The notes under the pieces: model-generated
What the model was told of the DNA's origin: nothing
What the model saw: the letters and a program-made list of their open reading frames with translations, nothing else
Database searches by the model: none
Shown here: positions 11,011-21,809 of the stretch, one piece after another
Numbering within the stretch: the stretch's first letter is position 1
How the letters are laid out: each line of letters opens with the position of its first letter
Source of the DNA: Datisca glomerata
Lineage: Eukaryota > Streptophyta > Magnoliopsida > Cucurbitales > Datiscaceae
Length of the DNA stretch: 64,000 bases
Assembly: GCA_003255025.1 (NCBI GenBank)
Contig: QANY01009128.1
Coordinates: 1,426,547 to 1,490,546, forward strand
Direction of reading: 5' to 3'
Made by a program: the position numbers and the translations under genes

Positions 11011-13850
11011 GACATATTTATATTATATATAAGTAATGACAGTTTAAATTAACTAATCATATTCGATTTACCTACAAATAAAATTATGGCGTTGGGGTGA
11101 GAGTGTAGGCCTCAGGTGGCTATGGAAATAAGTTAAGACTTTTCATGCATATATCCGATAAGCAATAACATATATACGCCGTTGCCTTTTGTTTGAATCT
11201 GTGTAATTTGTCTAATTCTCAAAGCAAACTCTTTGAAAATAAAAAACAAAACCCCAGAAAAAGAAGGAAAAAGAAAAGCAAAACTTTATGGAAAGTAGGA
11301 GCATAAAAGATGAATTTGTAGCTAATTACTAGCCGAGTACGTGATTGATGATAGTTCAATAATTTTGCACGGGGCCAATAGTAGTCAAGTCTTTCTTTCT
11401 TTCTTCTTTTTTTTTTTAAATCAAAAGAACCTGAATTTAAATCACCAAATCTTCTTGTCTACAAAATGTTAATTCTTACTTGGACAAGTTTTGTGTCAAA
11501 TTATATGGTGTTGTGTCAATCGTATATAAATTAATATAACACTAATTTGTATAGTTTTCTCACTTTTTAATTATATTTTTATTTAAAAATATATGACACT
11601 CAGTTGATCAAATAAATTTCATAAGAGTATTTAGTTATATTCTTACTCTTCTTTTACAACAAACTAAAAACGATAACAATTTCTCTATTTTTCTTCTTTT
11701 TCCTCAAATACATCATGTGAATATAATCAAATAATTTTTGGGGTTAAAAAAGATGACTATTTTGCTACAAGCTCAATTTTTTTGCACTTACTCGTCTGTC
11801 AATCCAAGCGATTCTCTTTAGAACATCTTATTTCACAGTTATTCCATGTTATACATATTAACATTTATTTTGTTACTAAAGCATTTTATTATTTTTTTTT
11901 GGGTAGAAATATTAATGTTTAAGTTTTTGTTTTGAAATAAAAGACAACTCTAAAACATTAAAACATGTTTACCAAACACGTATTTGTTTTTGTCAAAGAA
12001 CCAAACACGTATTTTAATTAAAACTGATTTTGAAAAATGGTTTAATTTTTACTAAAACACATCTTTAAATACTATCATCAAACATATTTTGAGATATACG
12101 TTTTTAATACAATATATATATATAGAAATAAATACATACATACACATTATATGTATAGTTATATTGTAGAGAGGATTTAGGTCTATTATTCGACTGTCAC
12201 CCTGTTTTGGGTAACAGGGGAGAAAGATAATTGGGACTCTTTCCAAAAAGTAACACCTAAATGATGTAAGCAAGGACGTTTGCAATCTTGTATTTGTACT
12301 TTAAATAATCACTCTATTTTATTTTATAGGCTAATTAACTTCAAATAATCCTATGGGTGTCTTCAACAAGGCTGTCGGTCCACATTTTTATTTGTAATTT
12401 ATTTCAATATTATTATGAGGGACAACATTAAAATTTTATTTTACTAAGGATCAAGACTTGTAATGTAAGTTAATGGCATCAAGTTTCTATAATTTTGTTT
12501 ATCTTTATCTATTTAACATTAATAGCAAAATATCAAGTTACTTATCTATCGTTTGCTATTTATAAATCTATCCGATCCAAAAAAAATAATGAAAATAAAA
12601 AATAAACCACTAATAAAAAAATTAACATTATTAACGAGATGATTTGTCATATATATTATTTGAGTCGATAAAAAGAAATATATTAAAAAATTGCAAAATT
12701 GTCAAACTACTAGTGTGAAAAGGATTATCCTAAAGCTTTCTTTTGCAGTCACAAATATATTTTATTTCACATTTCTCTTTTTTTACACCTCTTTGAAAAC
12801 CTAGCTACCTAAACTTCTTATTTTCAAATTTATAGTTTATTTAGAGAAAATATTTTATACTCATGTGGCATTGAAAATTAACTCAGTAATGTTTTATATT
12901 ATTTAATGTTATGTGTGTGATTAATTTTTTTTATTTTAAGAGCATATTTATTATCTCTCTTCAGATTTTGAATAAAAATATTATATTTTAATATGTATGG
13001 CGTGATATCACGGAAAATAGTACTGAAAACTCAAATCTCGGAATTAATTTTTTTTGTTTATTTATAGTTATTTTAAATTAAGTTTTTCAGGAAGATAAAC
13101 ACAATATGGGTCCTATGCGAGCACATTTCCTTTTCCTTTCTTTGTTCCTTTAGTTACAAAGATACTTTTATCATTGCAATGAAACTTTGGCCCCCACTTT
13201 CACTTTGATGGGAAGATAATGTAAAATAGTTGTTTTGAATATGATAGAACAATTTTTTTCTTTTTCTATAATTTTATAAATCTCATTTGTATCTGATAGG
13301 TTGATATAATTAACCATATAGTTGTTAAAAAAATAAACCAAAATTATACTACATTTGGATTTTTCACGTTAAAAAGAACTAGCTATAGTTTGGTTAGAAA
13401 AAATAGCCAAGAACTAACTTGTTTGGACCTTTGTATTAGAGTGAGATTAGTTAGATTAATGTGTGATTATTATATATAGACTCTTGTTTGTCATGTGATT
13501 ATAATCTAAAAATTATACTAATCCGACTAAACGAAAAACCCCCAAAATTAACCATATTATGATCTTCAAACAAATGAACTCGTACTTAGACAAGCAACGA
13601 CGACAACTGATTAACCAAATTAATTATTGATTAACTATCTTATTAAGATAGAAAATAATCTGAAACAAAAACTTTACTTTAAACTGTTAATTACCACTTA
13701 AATCAAAAGATATATACGGGGTAAAAGCGATGGGCAAAATGCTATGAGAAATCGAGGCGTGCAGCAGAGACAGTTTATTTAAAAGTTTTATTGATTGAAA
13801 AAATAATCGCGTCGTCACAAGTTTAAAAAAATTAACAAAAAATATTTTTT
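11011..13850. other. AT-rich intergenic DNA with a second dispersed-repeat copy
   Basis: Nothing coding is supported here. The stretch holds the direct repeat 11201-11429, poly-T/A tracts and a short TA run near 12112. Short frames such as 12052-12285 are low-complexity and have no family resemblance. Confidence 0.5.
11201..11429 (+). repeat. dispersed direct repeat, copy 2
   Basis: Matches 4573-4797 over its full length in the same orientation, with scattered substitutions and small indels. Similarity stops at both ends, which argues for a discrete duplicated unit. Confidence 0.75.
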
Positions 13851-15900
13851 TCTCATCGAATCCATTATATATTTAGACATTAAGTCTAAGGCATATAAAG
13901 ATATGAATTATGTCTCTTGTAGCCTATCAAGCGTCATTGTCAACAACGAACTGGAGGTTCGACGAACAACGAACTGTGAGATCCACATCAAGATCTTCAA
14001 AATCAATCTTCAAACACACTAGGATGTGTGTGGACACGTAAAATGTATCAAGGACGCTTTGCTGTCTCTAGATATACTCAACACATGAGATCTAGAGATT
14101 TTGATAAGAACTTTTGTGAACAAAAACTCTGAAAATGCATTAGAGTATTCATAGAGTCTTTGATTAATTTTTAATCACAGTGAATGTTTCAATCACTTAA
14201 TCACACACTTAATTATAGGACAATAGAATAATATCTATGTATATATTCTAGGTCAAGACTCATTAGATTTTAGGTTGTACATAAAATAACAAATTATTTA
14301 CAAATATATCATTATAGTGGGACTCAGTGCAATTGGTGCAACATTGTAGTGTCACACGACACTGCAGTGTGCCGTACAGAGCTATAGTCCTCACCACTGT
14401 AGTGTCGCGTGGCACTACAATAATTCATGTCAATCTCTGATTCAAAAAATCAGTGATTTACATGTGGCAGTCCAACATGCCAAGTGTCAATTTTCCCAAA
14501 TTTATTATTTAGTTTAATCAGATAAATATCTAGAGATCAGTTAATTCAAAAATAACTCATATGATCACTCATATCAAATAACTTATCTGTTAGTTCACAA
14601 ATAATAGATTTAGTTGATTCAAATTTGAATTATTATCTCATAATAATTTAACATTATTAAATTTCATAAATCAAATATATTGTCTCACTTATCGATTAAC
14701 ACAAAAATTTGTCAATATAATTATGTAATTTTAATTGCCAAAAATTACAATAAATAATTTAATTAGTTAATTATATATAATCATCTCGTAATATACTTGC
14801 CCTAGAAATTTAATTCTTATCGTAAGTTAGTCATTTTCTCATATCTTGAAATATTCACACTCTAGATTGTGTAGTACAGAGGTGACTCGAGAACCATGGA
14901 CCCATAATTTTAAGTTCCAATAAATCAGATTATTAATTAAACCCTTTAATTAAATAATTTTATTTATTAATTTCATTATTACTCCACTATAAATATTGAT
15001 TGCACTCTTAGTAATTACAGAATATATTTATAGAGTATTCTCGTGTAGTTTATTGATATAATCACTTCATGTAGTTCAGTCATCCAATTATTGATTCGTA
15101 AATTAGAGCTGGTCAAAATTATTGTTTACCCTTCTAATTACCTCTTGATCTTTAAGTACCATTAATTTACCAGTTAATGGTCAATTTATAATCGTATTAT
15201 AAATTTGAACTCAATTATCATTCAGCTATAGAATTACCATTTAAGGGAACCAATAGACGGTATGTTAGGAAAGTTTGGATTCTAAATCTTGTAAGTTCAT
15301 ATTTCCAGCCATCCACATCATTGAATCTCCAAAAATAAAAGTCACTAGTTTGTTTTACAAACAAACATTAACGAGTGAATCAAAAGATTCAGTAGACATG
15401 CATTCAAAAAATGCATAGTGAATTGTATTCGCAATCATTCATTAAATATTACATATTTTAATATGTTGCAGACTATTTTATTCATTATATATTATCTTAA
15501 TTCTTTTGTACTTATATAAGATCATAGTCTCACTAATGAATATAGAATTTTCAGATATTTATATAAATTATTCAACAACAATTCAAAAGAACAATTATAA
15601 GAAAAATGTATGTTCATTAATTTTAAATTAAAAATATTTAAACACATAGACTATTCATATGAATTTAAAGGGCGTGAGATTTTGTTTTAAACAGTTAGCT
15701 AATTCCCCTTGATTTCAGAATATATTATGATTTATAAATAACTATAGAGTCCACAAATAAATCTTTAAGTTAAAATAATGGTCAATTTCTCTTTGATGAA
15801 TCAATAGTGGGTCCTTTCTTAAAGCCAAATCTTGACTCGTAGACCCCTGCTCTTACTTGTTACACTCATATCCTCAACCGCTCTCGACCTCTCTCAAAAA
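13851..15900. other. non-coding AT-rich stretch, possibly a decayed non-autonomous LTR element
   Basis: No reading frame of note. At 14330-14425 there is a cluster of related half-palindromes: GTGTCACACGACACTGCAGTGTG and, about 50 bp on, ACTGTAGTGTCGCGTGGCAC. The texture from 13980 to 15300 recalls non-coding LTR-element DNA, but I found no matching LTR pair, primer site or target duplication. This is therefore only a suggestion. Confidence 0.25.
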
Positions 15901-15920
15901 TGTATATAAAAAAAGACCCC

Positions 15921-16015
15921 ACAAATAAAGTCCTTTGTAGTATTGTGCCATCTATCTCACCAAAAATAAAAAGATAAAAACACCCCAATAAAGTCCTTTG
16001 TAGTATTGTCTCGCC
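15921..16015 (+). repeat. duplicated promoter segment upstream of the Gly/His-rich gene
   Basis: AATAAAGTCCTTTGTAGTAT occurs at about 15925 and again at about 15987, a direct repeat about 62 bp apart with similar flanks. It lies 30-120 bp upstream of the TATA box at 16039, so it may duplicate a regulatory site. Confidence 0.6.
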
Positions 16016-16038
16016 TTCTCTCTCTCAAAAAAAAGTTC

Positions 16039-16046
16039 TATAAATA
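16039..16046 (+). promoter_or_regulatory. TATA box
   Basis: TATAAATA 79 bp before the start codon at 16118. This fits a transcription start near 16070 and a 5' leader of roughly 45 bases. Confidence 0.75.
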
Positions 16047-16117
16047 GCTAAGAGAGCACAATGCTCTTACACAACACACTACTTGAGTTCTAGCTCTTCT
16101 GTACTATTTAAGAAAAT

Positions 16118-16633
16118 ATGGCTTTCTCCAAGACTTCCCTTCTTCTTGGCCTTGTCTTTGTTGTTGTTCTCCTTGTCTCCACTAAGGTTTCAGCTCGTGA
16201 ACTAGCTGAAAAAACCCGTGAGTGTCTTTCTTAAATTTTATATATGTTCTGATACCATGTCATTTTAATTATCATTAATTTTAAAATTTTAAAGTTGCTA
16301 GGTTAAGGTTTTATTAGTTCATTATAATATTCTCGAATGTACATACACGTACAATGAATCTTATTATAAGTAACTAAGTATCACATTTTTGTATATTTTT
16401 CATTTTTAGAGGAGAGTGTGCAAACTGACAGTGTCCATGAGACATATGGTGACCATTATCATGGGAAAAATGACAAATACAACCACGGATCATACGGTCA
16501 CAACAAAGGCGGGTATGGTCATGACAAAGGACACGGACAATACGGGAAGCCTGGCCACGGACACTACGGGAAGCCCGGCCACGGTCACCCGGGACACGGT
16601 GATGCTGCCAAGAACATGGAGAACCAAGACTGA
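16118..16633 (+). CDS. secreted glycine/histidine-rich peptide precursor
   Basis: Two exons, 16118-16217 and 16410-16633, with a GT-AG intron of 192 bp, give 107 residues. The protein opens with a clear signal peptide (MAFSKTSLLLGLVFVVVLLV, then STKVSARELAE), pointing to the cell wall or apoplast. The mature part carries an acidic/His segment (ETYGDHYHGKND). It is followed by Gly-His-Tyr-Lys repeats: GHDKGHGQYGKPGHGHYGKP, then GHGHPGHG, and the tail NMENQD. The N-terminus and Gly-rich body resemble the plant GRP3-type family. The GH runs recall shepherin-like antimicrobial peptides and metal-binding peptides. The gene has a TATA box, a typical plant start context and an AATAAA at 16720. The precise function is unknown. 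Gene structure is confident; role is inferred. Confidence 0.88.
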
Positions 16634-16719
16634 ATATAATGAAAATTAGATGGAACCCTTCATTATGCATGTACGTGCCAACTTTTGAAAAAAAAATAAT
16701 AGTAGAAAGTATGGTTGTG

Positions 16720-16725
16720 AATAAA
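16720..16725 (+). terminator. polyadenylation signal of the Gly/His-rich gene
   Basis: AATAAA 87 bp after the stop codon at 16633, in a T-rich 3' region. Confidence 0.55.
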
Positions 16726-16739
16726 GTGTTGTAATGGCT

Positions 16740-18200
16740 TGAATTAGCTTTTATGCTTTTCAACCAGTACATGTTTCAAGCCTTTTCTTTTGTATTTTGC
16801 TTATGTGTTTTATCCACTCTATAATCAAAATCCACTTTAGTAATCACTTTTTTTTTCCTTTTGATTTTCTTTCCTGTTTGGTTTGATAGTATGCAGGTAA
16901 TTAGACATATTATTGCACAGCACAACCCAAAAAATATAATTCACAACTTCATTAATATAACTTTATTTCTTTTTATAATTTTATGTAACCTTACTTTGAT
17001 CATGATGTGAAAAAATAGAATAAAATTTTATGGTAAAAAATAATATCATATTTATAGAATTGTGAAAAATAGTCTCACAGAGATACGGGTAAAGCTCGGA
17101 ATATAAGCATGGAAATTAGAAACTGATTTTGAGCAATCTTGAGTTTGAGCCCCAACACCATAGAAAAAAACTTCTAGGCCAGCGATATGACACTGATCAG
17201 TCATTTGGTTGAAAGATTTAGGGATGTATTGAGTCAATGACCATAAAATAACTGATAATGAGTAATAGTAAGTGATCATCGGAGAGAAACATGTTAGGTG
17301 TTAATATTGTGAAAAATCTTTAATACTAGTTTTCAAAAACAATTTATTTCAAAGTAAATACTTGAAAAACTTAGCATTGAGTCATTCTAACATTTAAATA
17401 TGAGTCTTAAAAAAGAAATTTCACCAAATCACTAAGCTCCCACAACTTCAAAAATGTGAAATAAAAGTAAGATTCTGATTGTACAGAAGCGAAGAGAGAA
17501 GATGAAGGAAGAAGAAAATCAAGAAAAGAAGAAGACTCAGTAGAGAAAGATTCTGCATTAACCTCAAAGCAACAAAAGAACAAACCATATACAAGAAGCA
17601 AAACTCTCGCTCGATAGAGAGGAAAGGACAAAACACCCCTAATAAACAACTAACAGAAACGTAAAATATTTACAATTAACCCTTTATGTTAACACATTGG
17701 TAGAATTAGTGTTATTTTTTACTAATTATTTCTTTCTTTCTTTATTTTTCCCGTATTAAGGATACAGCTCAAATAGTGTATAAGAAAGTTTCAAAAAGAA
17801 AAAAAAAATAGTAAATTAAAGTAATGTTTGTTAATAGCAAATAAGAAATTCAACCAAAGCAAGACTCAAAATTGTGAAAATTATATATAAAAGTAATGAA
17901 TGAGTACAATTTAGCTCCATTTTAACAACGCTAATTTTTAATTTTAACCATTAAACCTTTAGTTTAATGATTCTTTGAAATTTTCATGGTGAACAACTAT
18001 AAAGGCAACTGCTCAACCAGAAGCACTCACCTCATGATTAGATCAGATTGAACATATAACATGAACTCTGAACTCAAATTAAAAGGTAAAATTTTGAAAT
18101 ATGATGTACAAGATTTTCTCTTCTACTTTTTTTTTCTCTTCTTTTCTCTCTCTCTTTCACGGTTTCACTTCGAAGGTAAGAGAAGTCGAGCCGATCAACG
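16740..18200. other. intergenic DNA between the Gly/His gene and TOP1
   Basis: AT-rich. The frames at 17052-17279 and 17407-17649 on the minus strand have no recognisable domain. A purine-rich patch (17470-17560) explains the second as Ser/Phe/Leu-rich low complexity. The part nearest 18215 should contain the TOP1 3' untranslated region. Confidence 0.5.
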
Positions 18201-18214
18201 AGCATTTCCGACGA

Positions 18215-21200
18215 TCAAAATCTGAAGTCAGGATCCACATCCATTGCCCAAGCAAACTTAGCCAAAAGAGACTTGTTGAATATCTATGGACGAATGATGT
18301 GTGAATTATTATAAATTCACATATAACGTTATTAAAACTCATCTATAATTAGATATAAATAATATCATGATTTACAAAAGTTTTTAAGTATGGAAGCTGC
18401 TTACCTTCTCAATTGGAACTTCATGACGCTTGCACCAAGCAACTGTGATTCGAGGGTCAAGGTAGTTGATTTTCGAAGTGCCTAATGCCACAGTTTTCAA
18501 ATCCTCTTTAGTCTTCATATCCCTTTCCATCTTCTCAATCTTTGCATTTGTTTGTGCCATCTTCCTTTCTAACCTGAAATTACATGAATACTTATCAACC
18601 AGTGCCAGAAGGATGAAGAGATCTATAATTAACTTAGTGAAGCAAAACAGTTAGTTATATTACGCTGCAGGGGCTAAGTTCCTCTTTTGCTTTCCATCAG
18701 CGTCCTTTAATGGGGGCTTTCCCTTCTTCGCCCGGTCTAAGTCTATTTTCAGCTCTTTCAGAACACCCTACAAAGAGAAATGACAAAGAGAAAGACATTT
18801 GATTGCTCAAATAAATTTATGAACCGAGAAATACGCTTATTACCTTAAGCTCGCTAACTTTCTCATTCAACCGCGACATCTGTGCGCTGTGAGATTTTGA
18901 AACAGTTCGCTGATGATTACAAATAATAGCAACCTGCAATTAAGGAAACCAAAACTTTTTATGCCAGAAGGAACTTATATAGATGGTATAAAATATATGT
19001 GAAATAAAACTTTGATTAGATAGGGACTGCATTTACCTCTTTGTTTGCTTGCTGATAAATAACGATCTTCTCTGGAACATCTCCATCTTTAGTTTCTTTC
19101 GTCAACTGCCATATACCAAACCAAGATATACTAAAATGACTGAAATGTAGATCTTCAGAATGACATCTCTTATGTCAAATGACTCAAATAAATGGATTAT
19201 ATTATTGCCATGCAAGTCATCCTAGATTTAGAGCCATCAAGAGTTGTTAAATCCATACCACTTGAATATGAGGGGAAAAAGAGAAGAAAAACGAAGAGTT
19301 TCACACAACGTTTACTTGCCATCTCATCCAGTGTAATAGAAGCATTGTATGTACGGAAGACTTTTGCTGTAAGGCCAGGCATGAACTCCTTCAGATGAGC
19401 ATTCAACTTATTTGTATCCAGCATATCGAAAAGGTCATCACCGACTTTTTTTCCTGAAGCAGATAGAAAAGGTATATTCATTGGTCTAGAATGAAAAAGA
19501 AAAGGAGATTATTTCTCATATGAAAAAAAAAAAACACAAGAACTTACCAGCTTGAAACTGTGTAATTGCCTTGAAAACTGGGGGCTCAACTTCAACAACA
19601 TTTTCATATCTGATTGAATCTTTACCAAGGAAGTTAAACTGAATATTACAAGAGAATTAACTGGTCATTACAAATAAGTTATTAATCAAGCAACTGATTA
19701 AGATATTTGTAGACCTCAACAAACTTGGTCATTTACCTCCAGAGTATTTGGAGGTGTTGCTTTCACATTCTCCACTTTCAATGTGCAGCAACCAACTGTA
19801 TCAGCTTCATCATCATCCTGCAGCAGGACAGTAACTAATATCAAGCATTCACTAACCAAATGAGTAAATATTCTTATAATAAATGAATTCCTTAAAAACT
19901 ACTCAATATAAAGTAGACATCACAAAAGGTATCAATTATTAATAATGAAGGCCATCACTACTTCCTGCATCAGTGAGCACAGGCATGAAAAAAAAAAACA
20001 AATTCCAATATTGTGTTGTCTATGTTAGTCCAAATGTTAAACCCAGATTGCCAACCAACATAGCACAAAACCTTTTATTAGAACCGTTGGGTCTAAAACA
20101 TGCACAAGAATGGCACTTCAACTGAGTTTGATAGTACCATCGCATTACTTCGAGTGGGTTACATATTGCAACTCTTATCCACCACATTTTTTCTATTAGA
20201 CTCTTAATCAAAATATTTAAGCTCCACAACATGTTAAGGAGATATCTTCAGGATAGACAATGGTCATGATGATACATCCAGAAAATACCTTCTCATTGCC
20301 AGCCCTGAGAGCAAGCTTGTCAATAAGATAAGTAGCAACTGCAATCTGCCTTTTTGTAACATCTTTACAAGTAAAATCCTTAGTATAGACCGCCCTGATG
20401 TTTTTAATATAGTCCTGCAATTGCAAGTTTTGGATAAGCAAAATTGACTCCTGGGGTATAAGCAAATTATGACAACAAAAACGTACTGACAGTACCTTCA
20501 GCTTTCTCGCTTTCTCATATTTCTCCTTGTCACTTAGGCCCTTTAAGGTACTACTAGGAGCCAGAAACACATACTTGAATTCTTTAAGATTTATTGGATC
20601 ATTCCAGAAAGCTAGCCATGTCACAGTGTTGTCATGTTTCACTTCTTTCCAGCTGCCAAGATCACAAATCTCAAAGTCAAAATTATCCCAAAGCACATTT
20701 TTGCGTTCATGCATGTTGAGACACGCTTTTGTTTACTTTCTTGACAATTATTGTTTCGCTTGTATCTTAATGGTATCATATCTTCCTTCCAGTTTCCAAT
20801 GGAGTTAAGAATGAAACCTTTCACCAGGAATAGGACATTCTGGAATTGGAGAATCCTTTCCAATATTAATTGTGATATCACTTGGGTGAATTCGTTTTTT
20901 CAGCTTTCCCATCTGACAAGATACATATTAGCCATCAATGCTTGATTCTATTGACTTTAGAATCAGCCCAACCCACGAAATTATCAGAATGTTCCACAAT
21001 AAACTACTCTAACACCCAGTTCTGACATAAACACAAATGAAATTATACCTTCGGATGTTCTCCACGACCTCGGAACAAGGCAGGTGGTTCAACTCTAAAG
21101 TTCCCTACCTGATAGCATGAGTCACAGATCGTGATCAAATTTATATAGTTTCAGAAACAGGAAGTATGAAACTTCTTTTTTTAATTCTCCAACGTGAGAT

Positions 21201-21777
21201 AGAACAAGGGATGATTCCGTCTATTTGACCCATGAAGGGGATTATACATAATAATAAGAAAACAACCACCTTTCATCTACTAAGCAAGAAGGTTGGATAG
21301 GCTTTAGTCAATACATGACAAAATGAGCCAAAAAGCCATGTCATGGAATCACAATCCAGGAGATTGCTTTACATGGGAGTTCTAGGAAAATCCTCCATAC
21401 ATATGCTTGAAGTCATAATTTTGTCATCCAGTTTAAATGCTAATTTGATATATAAGTTGCATTGCTGATTGCTCACTCCAATCCTTTGTAATGACCTACT
21501 GTAAGAAGTACAGATTGGCTCAGCATACTTCGAAGGATAGTTCAAGTTCAATCATAACTAAAAATGATGGTGTGTCAAATATTCTAATCTCTAAATGGGG
21601 AAGCTCAAATCCATTTCTAATGGCTAAGCATTTTTTCGATGCTCAACTCCGACACCTATAACATACTGAAACGATAACCAACGTCATGACTCATATTAAC
21701 AAGTTGTTAACTTCAAACATGGGTTAATGCATGAAGTTCCTCAGTCATATGACTTTCGAGAGAGACCGAAACCCAAA

Positions 21778-21809
<32 letters not shown>

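Noticed and set aside
13851..15900. Full LTR retrotransposon
   Set aside because: Only a general texture suggests it. No LTR pair, primer site, target duplication or coding remnant was found.
17280..17700. Possible solo LTR (TGTTAGG... to ...TTAACACA)
   Set aside because: No target duplication at the ends and no related copy in the window. The termini could be chance.
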